A stretch of 64,000 nt of DNA, from the NCBI GenBank assembly GCA_036741235.1, contig DAINSQ010000005.1, positions 1 through 64,000 of the forward strand. Reading direction: 5' to 3'. The position numbers and the translations under genes are program-made. Under the pieces are notes generated by a model. That model had not been told where the DNA came from, made no database searches, and saw only the letters and a list, made by a program, of their open reading frames with translations. The DNA is from JABWBR01 sp036741235. Lineage in GTDB: Bacteria; Bacteroidota; Bacteroidia; Chitinophagales; Saprospiraceae. Below are positions 63,244 to 64,000 of this stretch, one piece after another; within the stretch, counting starts at the first letter, position 1, and every line of letters begins with the position of its first letter.

Positions 63244-63291
63244 GCGGTTTCGGAAAATTGGGTTGCATAGGCCGCCGTTTTCCGAAACCGC
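63244..63291. repeat. Inverted repeat downstream of fabH
   Basis: 14-bp perfect arms (63244-63257 and 63278-63291; GCGGTTTCGGAAAA) with a 20-base loop, 12 bases after the fabH stop. It has no T-tract on the minus strand, so as a terminator it is weak. The rest of 63159-63303 has two further AAAAGCGG-like copies (near 63186 and 63222). Confidence 0.6.
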
Positions 63292-63303
63292 AAACAGGTT
63301 TGA

Positions 63304-64000
63304 TTACCATCTGATCAGCGCGGCGCCCCAGGTAAAACCGCTGCCAAAAGCGGCGAGGCAGACCAGGTCGCCGGGTTTGACGGCCCCTGCTTCCACGGCT
63401 TCGCACAGGGCGATGGGTACCGACGCAGCCGTAGTATTGCCGAAGCGCTGAATATTATTCCACACCTGGTGGTCGCCTAGCCCCAGCTTGTGCTGCACAA
63501 ACGCGCTGATACGCAAGTTGGCCTGGTGTGGGATAAACATATTGATGTCTGATTGGCTTAATCCTACGCTATTGAGGGCCTCTTTGATCACCTCTGGAAA
63601 CTTCACCACGGCCATTTTAAAAACAAACTGCCCGTCCATATTGGGGAAGAGCTGACGATGAGTCAGCATGTGCTCGTTGATAAACATCTCGCCGTATTCT
63701 GCATCGGAGTAACCAAAATCAAAATGTTCGCCCATTTTATTCAAATGATAGCCGCCGTGGGCGCCAGGGTTGATAAATGCCAGTTTTTCTGCATAAGTGC
63801 CGTCAGCATGCAGTTTGGTGCACAAAACCCCTTTGTTCTCGTCTGTGGTGGGTTGTATTACTACCGCGCCCGCGCCATCGCCAAATATCACCGTTACGTT
63901 GCGACCTTCGGTAGTGAAATCGAGGCCCATAGAGTGCATCTCGGCGCCTACCAGCAGTATGTTTTTGTACATACCCGTTTTGATAAACTGGTCGGCGATA
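63304..64000 (-). CDS. fabH: 3-oxoacyl-ACP synthase III (3'-partial view; N-terminus beyond window)
   Basis: Starts fatty-acid synthesis by condensing acetyl-CoA with malonyl-ACP. The gene continues past the right edge. Visible sequence begins IADQFIKTGMYKNILLVGAE. FGDGAGAVVIQP, INMFIPHQANLRI (catalytic His) and FGNTTAASVPIAL (catalytic Asn) are present, ending GSGFTWGAALIRW. The catalytic Cys lies in the missing part. KAS III, rather than another thiolase-fold protein, is supported by these motifs. Confidence 0.93.
   Translation of the reverse strand, partial: IADQFIKTGMYKNILLVGAEMHSMGLDFTTEGRNVTVIFGDGAGAVVIQPTTDENKGVLCTKLHADGTYAEKLAFINPGAHGGYHLNKMGEHFDFGYSDAEYGEMFINEHMLTHRQLFPNMDGQFVFKMAVVKFPEVIKEALNSVGLSQSDINMFIPHQANLRISAFVQHKLGLGDHQVWNNIQRFGNTTAASVPIALCEAVEAGAVKPGDLVCLAAFGSGFTWGAALIRW

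Overview
The window is an ordinary stretch of chromosome from a Bacteroidota bacterium, most likely of the Saprospiria (Lewinella/Haliscomenobacter/Phaeodactylibacter relatives). Evidence: four secreted proteins end in type IX secretion (T9SS) type A sorting domains. Promoter-like sites have the Bacteroidota form TTTG-N19-TAnnTTTG rather than -35/-10 boxes. Several families are largely restricted to the phylum (BT_3928-type DoxX protein, long NusB, DUF3810, DUF6794-like, split PntA, LptE next to MiaB). Composition is close to half GC by eye. I found no rRNA, tRNA, phage, IS, integrase or CRISPR. A 201-base run of N at 237-437 interrupts the first gene, so the assembly is a scaffold.

Layout. 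1-6.3 kb: endonuclease III (gapped), then a minus-strand run miaB > sigma-54 activator > lptE, with a TonB-dependent receptor gene upstream of miaB. 6.5-11.3 kb: two T9SS cargo proteins and an S9 peptidase. 11.3-20.9 kb: YigZ, a duplicated DUF1599 protein, BT_3928 protein, nusB, guaA, a lipoprotein with a periplasmic-binding fold, trmH, pfkA and a BadF-type sugar kinase. 21-25.7 kb: an FG-GAP/VCBS T9SS protein, SDR, YciI, YggS and a deoxynucleoside kinase. 25.8-28.8 kb: operon gatC > ABC ATPase > cobalamin adenosyltransferase > MacB-type permease, read from the best promoter in the window. 28.8-32.5 kb: phosphoribosyltransferase, a two-gene Fe-S membrane oxidoreductase with a conserved companion, and a Spo0M-like protein. 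32.5-35.4 kb: ECF sigma factor, membrane/outer-membrane fusion protein and a His/Gly-rich PepSY-like lipoprotein. 35.5-42.7 kb: serine hydrolase, 3-hydroxyacyl-CoA dehydrogenase, Hsp15-like protein, PPK2, DUF58, thioredoxin, DUF3810 and a beta-propeller-like protein. 42.7-45.6 kb: three-subunit proton-translocating transhydrogenase. 45.6-47.7 kb: small lipoprotein, hemD and a NYN-nuclease/cold-shock fusion. 48.1-54.2 kb: gyrA, TPR protein, photolyase and coaE. 54.3-64 kb: T9SS protein, icd, lipoprotein, ruvB, a pentameric ligand-gated ion channel homologue, pabC/pabB, a DUF6794-like protein and the 3' part of fabH.

The most unusual features are these. (1) The sigma/anti-sigma/His-rich lipoprotein module at 32.6-35.4 kb; the outer-membrane partner carries a Gly-Pro-His loop resembling the lipoprotein tail in composition. 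(2) Short exactly phased tandem arrays (7-, 8- and 10-bp units) sit against stop or start codons. In several cases the unit itself supplies the TGA stop codon, and one array forms a large hairpin between trmH and pfkA. One G-rich array could form a G-quadruplex across a stop codon. (3) A clear prokaryotic Cys-loop-type receptor channel at 60 kb. (4) A NYN-type RNase domain fused to a cold-shock domain. Most other genes are housekeeping genes of known families. Family assignments come from motifs read by eye, without database searches.
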